From: Phycomyces blakesleeanus NRRL 1555(-)
Lineage: Eukaryota > Mucoromycota > Mucoromycetes > Mucorales > Phycomycetaceae
DNA: 64,000 bases
Assembly (NCBI RefSeq): GCF_001638985.1
Contig: NW_017265161.1
Span: 254,576-318,575, forward strand
Direction: 5' to 3'
Shown: positions 46,509 to 59,279 of the stretch, in pieces
Numbering within the stretch: the first letter of the stretch is position 1
Layout of the letters: each line of letters opens with the position of its first letter
Program-made: the position numbers and the translations under genes
Notes under the pieces: model-generated
Told to the model about the DNA's origin: nothing
What the model saw: the letters and a program-made list of their open reading frames with translations, nothing else
The model's database searches: none

Positions 46509-48329
46509 GAGGAAAAGGAGAAAAAGAAAAAGTACGAGTATTCGATTTAGGTAGTTACAAATTGAACAAAATGTATTACGTGTGTGTTTAAATAAATAAT
46601 AAATAGAAACAAATATAAAATAAAACTAGAAAAAGTCAGGATCCTGTGGCTCTATTATTTCTTATATCTATATGTCTTTAAGAGTCCAATAAGGCAAGAA
46701 TAGGATGAAAGCCGCCAACGAGGTCTTAAGGCGCAGGGGTAGACTGTTAGATGAGTATATTTTTGGAACTGTTAAGATGCAATTTAATTTATATGTAATA
46801 TATATATGTATATATATATTATTTGTTGGTAATTCGTGGTAGTATATGAGATTGATGACGATTTTGTGATGCTTATAAGCTGCTGCGGACACTTGAATAT
46901 ATCTATCTATGAGTATAAAGCAAGCATACCAACAACAACCATAAAGAGCTATGCAAAGTCTATTGATATAATATACTTAAGCTTTAAAAAGAAAGTTTGT
47001 TTTAATTTGATATGTACATTTACCTACATAAACCCATCAATATTTCTGTTTCCGGTATACCTTATTTACAGCCATGAAGATTGTTTTATGTTATACAGTA
47101 AGTCGAACAAAATTTTACCACTTTATCGAATACAAGAATTTGCAAAAGGGTTATCAAAATCATTATTAATTTACACATCGCCGAATAGTTGTAAAATTGG
47201 CAGGTATTCGATGTTGTCTTAAAAAAATCTGATACTTTTCTTCAAAATAGACAGCTTGTTTCAAATACTCGCAGATTTCTTTCTGCATTTGGTGTTGGAA
47301 CCAAAACATGAGACCATATAAAATGATATATTTGGTTAAATGTTTCAAAAAAAATATACGCTGTTGTCCAAGGTCCTTAATTTTTTTTCGGTAAAGAATT
47401 CCGTAAACTCTTTAGGAAACCACGACACAATGGCCAGAGCAGATTGTGTTTTCTTATAAAGAGACACTTTTTTTATTTATGAATAAAAGACAGCTTATAT
47501 ATGGTCCCAAAGTATTTATGTACGTCTCCTATTATCAAATTTATTATTTTTCTATTGTTTCGTACCTGAAATACCACATTTATAGTGTCTGATGACATTA
47601 TCAAATTACGATTATCCAAAGATCAATTGCCAGACAAAAGTCAATTAAAACAAGCAGGTGTTAAAAAACTCAAGGCGTGGTTAACCTTGTGGTCTGCGAA
47701 TCATTGAATGTTACAAACGGAATATGCACGTCAGCAGAAAAAGAATGGCAGGGCGAATTGCAAAGCAATATACTTTATAACCCTTGGTTGTTAATCCAAA
47801 ACTCGCTCTCTCCAATCATCGAAATTCAACTCACCGTCAATAAACCCTTTATGTGACGCCCTTGTCAGCTATTCACAAAGAGCCTTGACTATTTACAAAA
47901 TCTATCATATATTTTTGATTGTCTGTACAGACCGTGTCTCTTCTATCCAACATTATATTGTCATGACCACCTAGGAGAATCAAGTCAGGTGCGATAAGGA
48001 TGTTTCAAATATGGTGAGCATTATTTGCTACAACAATGAACAAAGATAATTTATTCATGTAGATATTGTGTTATTTGGTGTATCTATGTCATTCAAGAAA
48101 AAAAAATCAAATGTTCATTGGTTTTCAATACGGTTGTCAAATGATAGTATTGTCAAACTGTAGACTCGGATTCGGACTAGTCGCTGAAATTTCTGCCAAA
48201 GTTGAAGGGAAATACAAGGGAAACTATTTAAGATAAAAAACAAGATGAACTGAGAGATATGATATGGATAGCACCCATGGTATGAAATATCTTATTTTTT
48301 GAAACTTTGGCTCGCCAATTTAGGATAAA
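46509..48329. other. Intergenic; possible exon-like remnant near 47590-47710
   Basis: No complete gene. At about 47590-47710 (+) a short frame reads KLRLSKDQLPDKSQLKQAG and then VKKLKAWL before a stop, which looks like decayed coding DNA of unknown origin. The stretch nearest 46508 is presumably the HUL5 promoter. The part beyond 48000 may contain unreadable C-terminal sequence of the mariner relic. Confidence 0.35.
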
Positions 48330-48731
48330 AAAGTTGTAGTTTTAGAAACTGTGTGCACTGCAAAGGAGCCTTTCTTTGATCATACCATACTACGTTTCAA
48401 ATTAATATGAAATGCAGATTCATCAATGAAGCCGTTGTTGGTTGTAAAAGTCATGTCTGTTTTCCCCATTTGTGAATCCAATCCAGGTGTTTCTGAATCT
48501 TTTTTTCGTTGTTTCGATCTACAGGTTGAAAACAAACCTTTTCGATAGACAAGTTGAAGTGCTTTTTTTTTATATAAAACCAAACAAGGTGCTTTTGGAT
48601 GCTTTTAATTCTGTGAATACTTGTTTTAAGTGCCTTATCAGGTCATCCAATACGACGGAAGGGTTCGCATAAATTTACTCAAAAAATAACTTTTTTGTGC
48701 TCCTCATTGAAAATACGTGGACGACCGGCCT

Positions 48732-48744
48732 TTCTCCTATTCTC
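48732..48744. repeat. Left target-site duplication of the truncated LINE
   Basis: The 13-bp TTCTCCTATTCTC here is repeated exactly at 49632-49644, immediately after the element's A-tail. It lies inside the mariner transposase frame. Confidence 0.85.
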
Positions 48745-49439
48745 TCTCTCTTTCTCTCTCTATTCCTACATTCATCCTAGAATCGCGACATTTGGATATG
48801 CCTCCTCGAGATGGGTCCCCCTTTGACTTTGATCCCTTCATCTCTGCTCTGTTCCTCGGCAAACCTTGGTCACGCTTGTCCACGCGCTCTTACCGGCTGA
48901 CCTGTTCTCATCATCATGCTAATGCTCAACCACTTAGCCCCCATCTTAGCCCTCGCCAACTGCACTCTTTCTGGTCTTTCGCACTTCCTCACCGGGCCCG
49001 TAATGTTTGGTTTCGCGGCTTACACAACAAACTATCTTGCCGAGCTCTTCTGCACCACATTATGCCCTTCACTGTTCCTTCACCTCTCTGCAATATCTGC
49101 CAGATGTCAATCGAGACGCAAGAGCATTTTCTTCTTTCTTGTCCTTTGAAATCTGCGGTGTGGTTAGGCATTTGGTTAGAATTTTTCGGCACCGTCCCAC
49201 CACCTTCTGCACTTTCCTCGGCATTCACATCCTTTCTCTTCCCTCCCACGCTGAACCCCAGTATTCCAGCCGCCTCGGTTTTCGGACTGACCATCCTTGC
49301 TATCTGGGACCACCATTGGGCACTCCACTTTAACTCTGCTCCTTTTTTACCTTCCTTAGTTCTTGCCACTGCTAGGAAATCAATCTCCCGCATCTGCTCA
49401 GAGCTCGAGCTTGACTCCGCTGACTCTTCCCTTGCATAA
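48745..49439 (+). pseudogene. LINE ORF2 C-terminal fragment with zinc motif
   Basis: About 230 codons stay open to the stop at 49439. The fragment contains LHSFWSFALPHRARNVWFRG, then the zinc motif CNIC-x7-H-x4-C (CNICQMSIETQEHFLLSC) and LTILAIWDHHWALHF. These align in order with SFWESRLPLRIYTIWWR, CILCGELEDDEHLFWTC and CTIGAIWDAHFQHIF of the full-length element. There is no endonuclease or reverse transcriptase and no start codon; the apparent frame start is a GTG in flanking DNA. The lack of internal stops suggests a fairly young insertion. Confidence 0.85.
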
Positions 49440-49631
49440 CACCACATTAACATTTTAACAAAAAAAAAAGTTTAAATCACACAAAAACAAGTCAAAAACC
49501 AAAAAGCCAAAAACATCAAATAACCCCCATAAACCCTCAAAACAAATGTTGTAATTTTCTCTTTTGCCCTACTCATTCAGAGAACTTTAATAAATCTGAG
49601 CCTGTCACAGCTCCATACAAACAAAAAAAAA
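48745..49631 (+). mobile_element. 5'-truncated LINE copy of a second lineage
   Basis: An 887-bp insertion carrying only the 3' end of a LINE: the ORF2 C terminus, a 3' UTR of about 190 bp with AATAAA at 49589-49594, and an A-tail (49622-49631) next to the right duplication. Its ORF2 tail is homologous to, but clearly diverged from, that of the 3299-8810 element. A CT-rich tract at the 5' junction extends the target sequence, as often seen at truncated ends. Confidence 0.85.
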
Positions 49632-49644
49632 TTCTCCTATTCTC
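49632..49644. repeat. Right target-site duplication of the truncated LINE
   Basis: An exact 13-bp copy of 48732-48744, directly following the oligo-A tail. Confidence 0.85.
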
Positions 49645-49967
49645 AAAGATATTATCAAGATCCCTCTCGTACTTTTCAGCCCATTTTTGCGCTGTACGGA
49701 TGTGAACTCAGAGTCGCTCTGTAGTAGCAGTCGCTCCTATACATTTTTTTTTCAAACAACAGCTTAAAAGTCATTTTATTCTTTTCAGAATAGCGTGTAT
49801 AATTTTGCTTCATGAACGAATATACTTTATGAAAAAAGTGTATAAAAGAAACCAAAAGCCTAAACTACTGAATAAAAAGAATGGTGCCAATTACTTTGCC
49901 TCGCTACAGTATCGATTCTTTTTTATTGAGTACTTCCTATTATATAAAGAAGAAGGAGAAGAAGTAT

Positions 49968-52044
49968 CTACTGCTGCTTCAACTTGAGATGGTATGATTT
50001 TTGTCTAAGTGAAATTAAAAGCTGATGGTTAGTAATTTGTCTCATGTATATAAACCTAAAAACAAAACAAAAAAGTAATAATAACCTCACAAAGGCATTG
50101 AAGCCATGTTTGCTCATTGAGAAACCCGACCCACTATCCTTTGCACCAACCCAAGGAAGTGCAGGATCAATGTAATCACAGCGATTCATAAACCAGGTTC
50201 CGGTTTCAATTTGGTCACCGATACGAATTGCCTTTTCTGCATCTGTGGTCCAGATACTGGCAGTCAATCCATAATCAGAATCATTCATCAATCGAATTGC
50301 CTCTTCTTCTGAAGACACGGGCATAATGGCCAAAACAGGGCCAAAGGTCTAAGTAAATAGTGTTTTGTTAGTATAGCCTAAATTAAATATATATAGGCAT
50401 GTAAAGTTGGTACAAACCTCTTCTTTCATAATGACCATATCGTGATTAACATTTACCACAATTTGTGGACCAATATAAGTACTTCCAGTCTACACAATCT
50501 GTAAGCATTAGTATAATTATAGACGTAGGATGATGTAATATATATATCTACCTTGTCTTGAGAGAAATATTTTTCAGTGGCGATCAAAAGCTTTGCCCCT
50601 TTGCTCTCTAAAATAAAGCAAAACAAGTGTTTAATAGATCTTACAGTATATAGATAAGATACTATATTCATGTCTATATATATATATATATATATATACG
50701 CTAAGCACACAGCCTTACCAGCATCCTTCAATTGTGCTCTGACATTGTTGGCAAATTGGATATTGGCCATTGGTCCAATTGTGGTCTCCATATCATTAGG
50801 GTTTCCAAGAACATAGCCCTGGGAATAAAGATTAAAAGAAAGGTAAGATGTAAATACCAGACTCGTAATTATTCTATCTTTCTTTAATTTACCTTTGTAA
50901 TAGCAACTGCCTTTTCAACAAACTTGTCATAAACTTTTGCGTCGACGTAGCAACGTTCGATGGAGCAGCAGCACTGTCCTGAGTTGAAGAAGGCTCCATC
51001 CACAATGTTTTCAGCAGCATAAGCAATATCAGAGTCAGATAGTACATAAGCAGGATCCTTTCCTCCGAGCTCCATTCCAGAACCTTAATCAATCAAATAA
51101 TCAGCCAGTCAATGGGTTGATTCTTTTTTTTTCTCAGCATCACATGATATGACAACCCTCTCTTTTTTTCTTCATCTCCTGAATTTTGCTATTTTCTCTC
51201 TCTCTTATTTATATAGGTGTGTGTATGTGTGTATGTACAACCGTATTTATATAATAAGGCTGTCCTTACCGATCAAAGGCTTTGTTGTACCAAGCGATTT
51301 TCGGATCTTTTTACCAACAGCAACACTTCCTGTGAAGCTAACAAATTTGATTCCAGGATGATTTGTAGCATATTCAGATCCAGAATCGGTCAAAACCACA
51401 GATTGAACGATATCTTCAGGAACACCTGCCTCGTGAAGTACTTTAACAAATAGTTCTGCACACTTTGGGGTTTGCAGAGACTGTTTCAAAAGAACGGGGT
51501 TTCCGGCAAGAAGAGCGGGGATCACATTGTTGACTAATACATACAAACGCACACGCATATATATATACAGGTATATAAGCTTGACTTCAAAATACTTTTA
51601 AGAAGAAGAAGAAAACAAAAACTTACCAGCAGTAAGATAAGGGTAGTTCCATGAGGCAATAATAAAGATAGGTCCCAATGGCTCCTTCTTAATGTACCGC
51701 TTCACATTCGATTGTTCCTCAACCACTTCATCTTTGAGGCTCTCTTCCGCGACTGAGCACATGTAACTAGATCTCTCTCTCACACCCTTGATTTCTCCTC
51801 CTCCATAGCGTCTGGGTCTACCCATCTGCTGCACCAATGACTCGGCTACTTCTTCTTGCTTTGTGTCAAAGATATCACAGAATTTCTGAATAATCTTGAC
51901 GCGTTCAGAGACAGGTACCTTGCGCCAACCTGAAAACGCTTTCTCGGCACGGTCAACAGCTTGATCAAATTCTTCGTTTGTGATGCATCGAACTGAGAAG
52001 GCAGGCTCCTGGTTTACTGGTGAAATGACGGAAACAGTGGCCAT
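49968..52044 (-). CDS. NAD(P)+-dependent aldehyde dehydrogenase
   Basis: This enzyme oxidises an aldehyde to its acid; the substrate cannot be told from sequence. Eight exons: 52044-51627, 51533-51270, 51083-50893, 50818-50719, 50607-50552, 50489-50418, 50348-50086 and 50004-49968, giving 466 residues in phase. Landmarks are SWNYPYL (N169-type loop), PALLAGNPVLLKQS, VSFTGSVAVGKKI, the general base Glu in MELGGK (residue 232), and NSGQCCCSIER with the nucleophile at Cys266. The E232-C266 spacing of 34 is the usual one. TFGPVLAIM and a short FVRQKSYH C terminus follow. I chose the ATG at 52044 over one 66 bases upstream because the extra stretch is hydrophobic and atypical. No peroxisomal or mitochondrial signal is obvious. 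Confidence 0.92.
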
Positions 52045-52559
52045 TATGATAGATAGAATCAGAAAAAAAGGGTAGTAAAGAGTGGAAACAAAAAAAAAGG
52101 AACTTAACAAAGAAATAAATAAATATCGAGTCAGGCTATATAAGCACTACAAACCCTTTTTTGTGCGTGGAATATGCTACTTACGAAATTTGGTTACACA
52201 ATCCGCTTATCGCCTTATCCTTTTTGCATGATAAGATTACAGTACTCAGTTTCTTAGTCCAAAGGGGTTTAAAAAAAATGAAATGAAATGAAACTATTAA
52301 CGGACACATACAAACACCAAAGCTATATTCTATTGAATTTGTTTGCTACATAAAAGACAAGTGTTTGTGTTTTTTTTTGTATATTTGTATATTTGAATAT
52401 TTGGATATTTAGGTATTTGAATAATTGGATATTTGGAAAGGTGAATTATGTACATATTGATATTAATGACAAATCCCAAATATTTTTTTCTTTAAAAAAA
52501 ATGAAGTAGATGAAGACAATCTAAAAACATGAAAACATTTTTTTTGTATCTGCGTCCTC
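52045..52559. other. Intergenic between ALDH start and next gene's 3' end
   Basis: AT-rich. At about 52376-52440 a degenerate 8-10-bp tandem repeat of ATATTTG(G/A) type occurs. The part nearest 52044 is presumably the aldehyde dehydrogenase promoter. No gene. Confidence 0.5.
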
Positions 52560-54689
52560 CTATAGGAAAAATAGTAGTCTTTGCCAGAAACTACGCTTGG
52601 GAGGGGCTGCTTCGTGTACCTCGGGAGGAACGATAGGCTCGGCGGTAATTTGGAGAGGTGCAACATCAATATCGCTTCTAGGTGCCTCGCTTTCAGATTC
52701 GCGAGTGTTTCTTTTGTCAGTAGGAGTTTGGCTGATTTCTTCAAGATTTTGAATGGAAGAATCATGACTATGCTTTGCTTCGTCATATTCACTGGCAGAA
52801 TGTTCTTCTAGTGATTTGGACGCTTCATGTTCCTGGAATTTCTCATCCTCCCCCTCAGGCACGACATCCATTTTTTCGTCGGGTTCGGATAATGCTGTTG
52901 TATCTTTAGCAGGTGTGGCTATTATTCTCGATAACTCTCGAGTTTCTGAGTCTGGTACAGTTCCTGGGATACAGATATCCGAGAGTGCAGGTAATTTTCC
53001 ATGATCAACACAAATAAATGACTTGCTTTCTAAATCCAAACCTGTTGTCGTCTCGTCTGTAGTCGAGATGTAATCCATTGGCTCATCGGGTATTTCTTTG
53101 GTATCAACAGCCTTTTCAATCTCAATTTGTTGGGAGCTAGTGTCTGTAGTAGTAGTTGCAGTAATAGTAGCAGTAGAAGTAGTAATAATTGTGGTAGTAG
53201 TGGTACTAGTAGTAGTAGTAGTAGTAGTAGTAGTATCAAGAACCTCATCGTCTATTTCCATGGAAGAGGGTATCGTCTTATGATTTTCTGTTTCCAATGA
53301 TATATTTTGATACGTGGTGCCCGAAATAATATCCTTTTGTTCATAATCCGAACCCTCCTCTCGGCTTAGTGTGGAATGATGATCAACATTTTCTTCCACG
53401 TTTACTTCTTTAGAGCCGATTTTTTGATGAATGCTATCCATCATTTTTACATGATTACTATTTTCCAATTCATCGTTATCATCCCCCTCATTATCCTTCG
53501 GTACAAAGCAAGGTGTATCGTTCTCTTCCTCGAGCACTTTTAGAACAGGAACTTCCATCATTTTTTTACCATAGGCATATACTTCTTCTTGTTGTTGCTG
53601 CTGTTGGACTTCTAGAGTTGCTTGGGAAATATTTTGAGGGATTGTGTGGTCAACCTCCATATGTTCCTCTTGGACTGTACTGAAGCCACGAATAATGTCC
53701 GACGTTTGGTTTTTCGCAACGGCCAACAACTCTGTATCTGAGCGCTCTTCCTCTTTCTTCTCTTCTTCTTTAGCCGGAGCAAGAGGTTCTATAGCTTGAT
53801 GAATATCCATCTCTGAGGTAGTATCATTTTTCACTTCTGCCTTTTCAAAAATATCATCACAGATGATGTCTTGTTGTTCGTAAGGATCATTGTCTGTGGT
53901 CTCCTTGGTATCCATTGATTCCTCTTCTTCCTCTTTCATCTTCGGATCCTTATCATTGGATGTATTGCGACACTGTGGCGGAACAACTACCAGTCTGTTC
54001 CAATCTGAGGCCACCGTAAAGGAGCTTCCAAGCTTTCTGGATTTGCTTGCAGTAATTTTTGACAACTTTTTCTTGTTATTCTTGACACCAGTCGATACAC
54101 CTAAAACAACGGCAGCAGGCTGTTGTTGATTTGATGCTGATGAATGATTCTTATCTGCGTCAGAAAGGTAAGATGCTTCACTCTGAGTCTCCTCAAATAA
54201 GTTTTCAACACTTGATGAAACTGTCCAAGCAGAGGCTATCAAGGTACGTCGAGGGTTGAGCTTCCGTTTTTTACTGGTGTGAGTTTGAAGTTCTGATGAT
54301 GATGATGATACTTTTGCTGATGACGAGACATTTCTTATTTCTGGTGAAGCATCTTTCTCTCTTTTATCTTTCGTGGATAATTCGATTTCACTTGTATTCT
54401 TTCCAGAACCTTTGGGTTTAATGTTGGCCTCAATAAAATCATCATTGAATGATCTCTTTCCAGCTAAATTGCATATATATATATATATATATATATATTA
54501 AGTGTGACGTTAATAAGTAAAAGTAGGGGGGAAAAAAGGTAAAGATTCAGGGCCGGGAATTCTTTATTGGTATGAAATAAAGAAAGACAAAAAGGACAAA
54601 GTACCCTCTTTGAGGCGTCTTGAGCGAGGACGCAATTTAGTCTGAGTAGCTGCACTACTTGCATTGGCTGTCATGTTTCTTGTCTTCAT
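52560..54689 (-). CDS. Unidentified acidic, disordered protein with basic N terminus
   Basis: Two exons (54689-54605 and 54463-52560) give 662 residues. I recognise no domain. The N terminus is basic (MKTRNMTANASSAATQTK then LRPRSRRLK), and a nuclear-localisation-like KKRKLNPRRT lies near residue 95. The bulk is Glu/Asp/Ser-rich and predicted disordered, with a poly-Gln tract, a long Thr-rich tract and repeated EEE/DNDE clusters. The C terminus ends with a short hydrophobic, aromatic FWQRLLFFL. Composition suggests a nuclear or chromatin-associated protein, but this is inference. The 1.9-kb uninterrupted frame and clean splice junction support a real gene. Confidence 0.7.
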
Positions 54690-56851
54690 TGGGGATCTCT
54701 TGATTTCAGATGAGTAACGAAAAAAAAAAGGTTAAGCTGTCCAGAGATTTTATCTCACTACTTTTTTTTGTCACGGTCACATGCTGCTCTCTTGTGTACA
54801 ATCTTTTATTATATGTTTTATAAAACAAATATTCATCAGAGACACGAGATTTGTAGATATATTATAGACTTTCTTGAAGATAAAATATGATTATAAAGTA
54901 TTGTAGCCAAAGGCCAATATTGACTTGGGGAAATTCCTCTTGATTCCTCTTGAGAGGCAGAGTTTTGTTTGCAGAATTTCCTATAGATATGTGTGTAGTG
55001 TATCATGACTCCTTTCTTTCCGCAGACCTAATATCTTGGGCGCATATGCATATATGTACATATATTATCAAAGAGATTTCACTTGTTTTCTATTGGAATA
55101 CTGTTTAGTAAAGCCATGGCAGTTCTCAAGGATTTTTAGTTTTATTAAATTTAGTCTTCCTTTCCAGTAGCTCATTATTGTGTTACATTATGGTCCAATA
55201 ATTAAGTGTACTTTCAAGTCAAAATATCTCATATATTTTGTGTTCTATACAGTTGATCCAATAAATTATGTCGTCCGAGCCGAACAAATTGTCCCCTTAG
55301 AGCAGCTTCAGTAGTCCACTTTAACTCCACTTTTTACTTTAAATTTAAATATTTAGCTAAAGTGGCGGTGTTTGGCTTTAGATAAATCAAAAGTTAACTC
55401 ACTGCTGAAGATGCTCTTATATATATATTTCGTTTTATTTGAAGTTTTTTTTATTTCATGACTTTTTCACATACAAAAATCCTTTCGATAATTCTCAGTA
55501 AATCCTTATCATTCAAAAAGCTAGTGTCTTTTATTTTCTTTTTCAAAGTATCGTTGCTCCAAACTGTACCTTTGTTTTTATTCAAATACCGCTAGATAAC
55601 TTACAAACCTTTAATTTCAATATCAATCTCAGGACACTAAAATTTGCTTAGAGCATATTAAACATAGTGATGTTATTTCATCTTTTTTATTTTTGTTTTT
55701 CAAAGAAGTAGCAAGTCAAAGGTAAGTCAGAAGAACGATACAAAAAAAAGTTTATTAGCGCATAGAAATGCGGACTAAGTGAAATCATTATGGAATCGTA
55801 TTTACACCTCTGTATACACATCAGTTTGGTGCTACCTTATATACTAAATGTATAACATTAATGTTCTGCTTGGCAATATAGCCTTTTAGAGGAATATATC
55901 TACTTTAGGTACAAAATAAGTAAACCATTAGACTTGTTTGTTAATTGGAGGAAAGGAATTAAATTAATAAATTTTATAGCATCAGCATTGTAATTAGTCG
56001 CCTTGATTTTAAGCGTAATGGTCAATGACATGGAGTACCTGTCCAAAAGCAATTGTTAAAAACCTGGGCAGGCACCATCCTAAAATCAAATCTCCGAGAT
56101 ATTGGTACGAATCGTTTTTTTTTTTGCAGGGCATCATGAGATTTGACAGCCCCAAAATCAATTATCTTTACAAGTATTTCAAGTTTACTGCAAGCAATTA
56201 GGAGGAGGGGGAATAAGAAGAAAAGAGAACAAATGGCGTCATTTCTGATGATTCTAATGTAATGTCTTTAGTGATTGATTGGTAAGATTTGGCTGTGAAA
56301 GTATATACTTATTTAATATAGAAGAAAAGAAGAGGGTAAAGGGGGAGAGTTCGAGGAGAAGGGTAAAGGGTGAAGGGTTCGAGGAGAGGGAGAAAGGAAC
56401 GAATTGAGATCCAAATTTTTGTGACAAAAGAAAAGAAACCCTGTTTAGTTGGGATCGTGAGCATTGTGGTGCGTTGATCTTTGAAGGGAAAAAGAGCCAT
56501 GACGTCCATGAAACGAGTCACGAACAGTTTTTAGAGTAAAAGTGAGTTGACATCAAGGTTGGAATTCAGGTTGCTAAAAGGGTTTCATTTTTTTAAATAT
56601 TTATTTATTTCTTATTCTATTTTTGAATACATACATACATATTATATATTTTAAAAAAATATACATATATACACATTTACATATAAGTATATATATATAT
56701 ACACATACATACCTCTCTATATAAATACCTCTCTCTCTCTATATATATATACATATATACATATATAAAATAATATATAAGAAATAGCTTGGAAGAAGAA
56801 GAAAGTCAATAGTTAAAGAATAAGAATCTAATAGAGCCTCATATTTACACT
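54690..56851. other. Intergenic between divergent genes
   Basis: About 2.2 kb with no gene supported. It contains one MITE-like element (55300-55416) and an imperfect hairpin at about 56001-56092 with TTGATTTTA at both ends. AT microsatellites occupy 56640-56780 ahead of GTR1. Confidence 0.45.
55300..55416. mobile_element. MITE-like element with TTA duplication (PIF/Harbinger-like)
   Basis: A 117-bp element with imperfect 16-bp terminal inverted repeats (GAGCAGCTTCAGTAGT against GAGCATCTTCAGCAGT, 14 of 16). It is flanked by TTA at 55297-55299 and 55417-55419. TTA duplications and GAGCATCTTCAGCAG-type ends are typical of Harbinger-derived MITEs. No coding capacity. Confidence 0.7.
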
Positions 56852-58424
<1,573 letters not shown>

Positions 58425-59279
58425 ATAACTATAATAATGCAAAGAAATAATGAGCAAAAACAATGGATAAAGGAGGCGTGTCTTTGTCTTTAGTTTTCTG
58501 CAAGAAAGAGGAGATGGGTGTATAAATGTCTGATTCATGCACTTGTTGCGGGAAATTAAAAACAGAAATAAATTCCGTAATCCCATAATTCTGTAATTCT
58601 GTAACTCTATAAATAATGTGACCCTGTGATTTTGGAATTTTGGAATTTTGGAATTTTGAAATTCTGAAATCTAAAGATTTGTAACTTTGAAACATGTATT
58701 TACGCCCGTTTATACATTAGATATTTACACAATAATACATTTATACACACATTTACACACACATTTACACACACACTTACACACACACTTACACACACAT
58801 TTACACATTTACACTTACATTTACATTTACATTTACATTTACATTTACATTTACATTTACACATTTAATTTTTTTTTTGAAACTTTAAAATTATATAAAA
58901 AAAAATACAACTTGCACTCGTTGAATAAATATATATACCTTTTTACCACTATTATCCGCAGATCAACATTTAGATAGATCAGAAAACTATTCAAACACAC
59001 ACATATATATATATATATATATATTAATGTATACATGGAAGTTTCTGTGGTTCCACGAATATGATATTGTGAAAATATTTACCTACAATTTCTGGCCATG
59101 AAAATCAATTGAATGAACCAATACAACTCATCCTATCGCTATTTCACAAGCCAAAAAAAGTAAGAAAAAAAACAAAAAGGACAGCCAAAAAAGAGAGTGA
59201 CTTTGTGCCCCTTTCTCAAGTCCCCGCCTTATATCATTGGCGTAACCAAAATTTTTGTAGTTTTTTGAATGTTCACGCC
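58425..59279. other. Intergenic between GTR1 and transporter
   Basis: No gene. Contains GGAATTTT units near 58625-58660, a TTACACACACA/TTACAT repeat at about 58740-58866 and TA runs near 59000. An open plus-strand frame at 59109-59279 precedes the transporter start in the same frame. It begins with TTG and is not included in the gene. Confidence 0.5.
58740..58866 (+). repeat. TTACACACACA / TTACAT compound tandem repeat
   Basis: About 125 bp of 10-12-bp TTACACACACA units grading into 6-bp TTACAT units. Intergenic. Confidence 0.85.

Larger units (their letters stand above)
48380..49720 (-). pseudogene. Tc1/mariner transposase relic, split by a LINE
   Basis: Reading on the minus strand, the N-terminal helix-turn-helix part (RTAQKWAEKYERDLDNIF) lies at about 49705-49645. 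It continues directly at about 48744 with AGRPRIFNEEHKKVIF once the LINE and one copy of its duplication are skipped. Further on come NPSVVLDDLIRHLK and GFIDESAFHINLKRS, where FIDES carries the first catalytic Asp. Several in-frame stops occur on both sides, so the transposase is dead. The C-terminal half with the D-34-E pair cannot be read downstream. It may belong to the same family as the relic at 11604-11888. Confidence 0.75.

Noticed and set aside
46836..47222. 128-residue plus-strand open frame
   Set aside because: Composition is that of AT-rich non-coding DNA, there is no domain or splice context, and it is not flanked by regulatory features.
48717..49439. A 240-residue open frame as a host gene
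   Set aside because: It starts at GTG, crosses the target-site duplication into a LINE, and its body aligns with the C terminus of LINE ORF2. It is a truncated element, not a gene.
47350..49800. Terminal inverted repeats of the split mariner element (ATA-ACGCT at about 47364 and 49793)
   Set aside because: The two ends agree at only about 12 of 20 bases and no clear TA duplication could be fixed, so element boundaries are not claimed.
56001..56092. Possible sixth MITE with TTGATTTTA ends
   Set aside because: The inverted repeats need gaps, and no matching target duplication is visible. Noted only as an imperfect hairpin.
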